NCBI GenBank assembly: GCA_035236585.1
Contig: CP141139.1
Location: forward strand, 34,109,217 to 34,173,216
Direction: 5' to 3'
DNA from: Warburgia ugandensis
Lineage: Eukaryota; Streptophyta; Magnoliopsida; Canellales; Canellaceae
Length of the DNA: 64,000 bases
Shown here: in pieces, positions 63,888 to 64,000 of the stretch
Numbering within the stretch: the stretch's first letter is position 1
Layout of the letters: each line of letters starts with the position of its first letter
The notes under the pieces: generated by a model
What the model was told of the DNA's origin: nothing
Database searches by the model: none
Seen by the model: the letters and a program-made list of their open reading frames with translations, nothing else
Program-made: the position numbers and the translations under genes

Positions 63888-64000
63888 TAAGGGCTCAGGG
63901 TTAAGATTCAAAGTAAGGGTTCAGGGTGTGTACGTAAGTGTTCAAGGAATAGGGTTGGCGGTTAGAGTTAAGTGCTCAGGCTTAAGGCTTAGGGTTAGGG
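63888..64000 (+). repeat. Degenerate GGGTT(C/A)AGGG-type repeat
   Basis: GGGCTCAGGGTTAAG, AAGGGTTCAGGG, and finally CTTAGGGTTAGGG: a run of imperfect 6-9-base units like decayed telomere-type repeat, open at the window end. It is not a true plant telomere repeat (TTTAGGG). Confidence 0.6.

Larger units (their letters stand above)
56918..64000 (-). mobile_element. CACTA (En/Spm) transposon, left end to beyond the window
   Basis: CACTACTACATAG at 56,918-56,930 is a CACTA-type terminus, and GGGGGCTTTTAAAG follows. From 56,940 to 57,445 short motifs AAAGTCGTTTT and GAAGTCGC and their complements are packed in both orientations, the subterminal repeat structure of this superfamily. At 63,834-63,866 AAAGTCATTTT and AAAATGACTTT reappear, so the right subterminal region begins there; the right terminus is beyond 64,000. 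A decayed gene of CACTA type is on the minus strand between them. No TNP2/TNPD-type catalytic transposase is seen, so it is either non-autonomous or has lost that gene. The 3-base target duplication would be CCA at 56,915-56,917; the partner cannot be checked. Confidence 0.8.

Noticed and set aside
63888-64000. Telomere-like repeat
   Set aside because: Units are imperfect and differ from the plant telomere repeat; it lies next to CACTA subterminal sequence, so it is not a chromosome end.

Overview
This window looks like nuclear DNA from a flowering plant. It is AT-rich, has no compact genes, and is built mostly from old transposable elements. The evidence for a plant is a set of plant-specific parts: long-LTR Ty3/gypsy elements with an initiator-Met primer site, a Copia fragment, an Au-type SINE, a CACTA (En/Spm) element with a Transposase_24-type gene, and FAR1/FRS-like and BAHD-like remnants. 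The species cannot be told from the sequence. I found no intact host gene, no tRNA or rRNA gene, and no bacterial-style feature.

Region 1 to 31.3 kb is a nested pile of long-LTR Ty3/gypsy elements (Tekay/Del-like by inference) in both orientations. A plus-strand element runs from about 7.7 to 23.9 kb: a 5' LTR with its end missing, a primer site at 10,894, a decayed interior, and a 3' LTR from 19,828. Its interior holds a clean solo LTR of a related subfamily (16,819-19,673) with an exact 5-bp target duplication TGGAA. Minus-strand LTRs lie at 2,812-5,989, 6,220-7,721 and 24,598-28,142. More LTR pieces fill 267-2,811 and 28.8-31.3 kb. Nearly all of these LTRs keep one hairpin at the same relative place, with paired base changes between subfamilies. 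I rate this the most interesting signal here.

Region 31.3 to 36.5 kb has a broken Copia fragment (end of integrase, reverse transcriptase and RNase H regions, polypurine tract, start of the 3' LTR) and then an LTR-like block that ends near 36,541 and contains a long TC microsatellite.

Region 36.5 to 53 kb is mostly unrecognised. It carries small non-autonomous elements: an Au-type SINE (38.8 kb), a Mutator-like MITE (39.7 kb), a degraded hAT-like element (40.3-41.4 kb) and a second tRNA-like SINE (47.6 kb). A short BAHD acyltransferase-like remnant lies at 42.7-43.1 kb.

Region 53 to 56.4 kb holds a dead FAR1/FRS-like sequence on the minus strand. Two of its parts, the SWIM zinc finger and the end of the MULE domain, are each duplicated in tandem on their own. 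A third unrelated tandem duplication lies beside it.

Region 56.9 kb to the window end is most of one CACTA element. It begins with CACTACTACATAG at 56,918, followed by subterminal AAGTCG-type repeats, a decayed minus-strand gene (Transposase_24 plus a probable Ulp1-like C-terminal part), an inserted LTR-like duplicated block, a strand-asymmetric C-rich tract, and the same subterminal hairpin motif again at 63.8 kb. Its right end lies outside the window.
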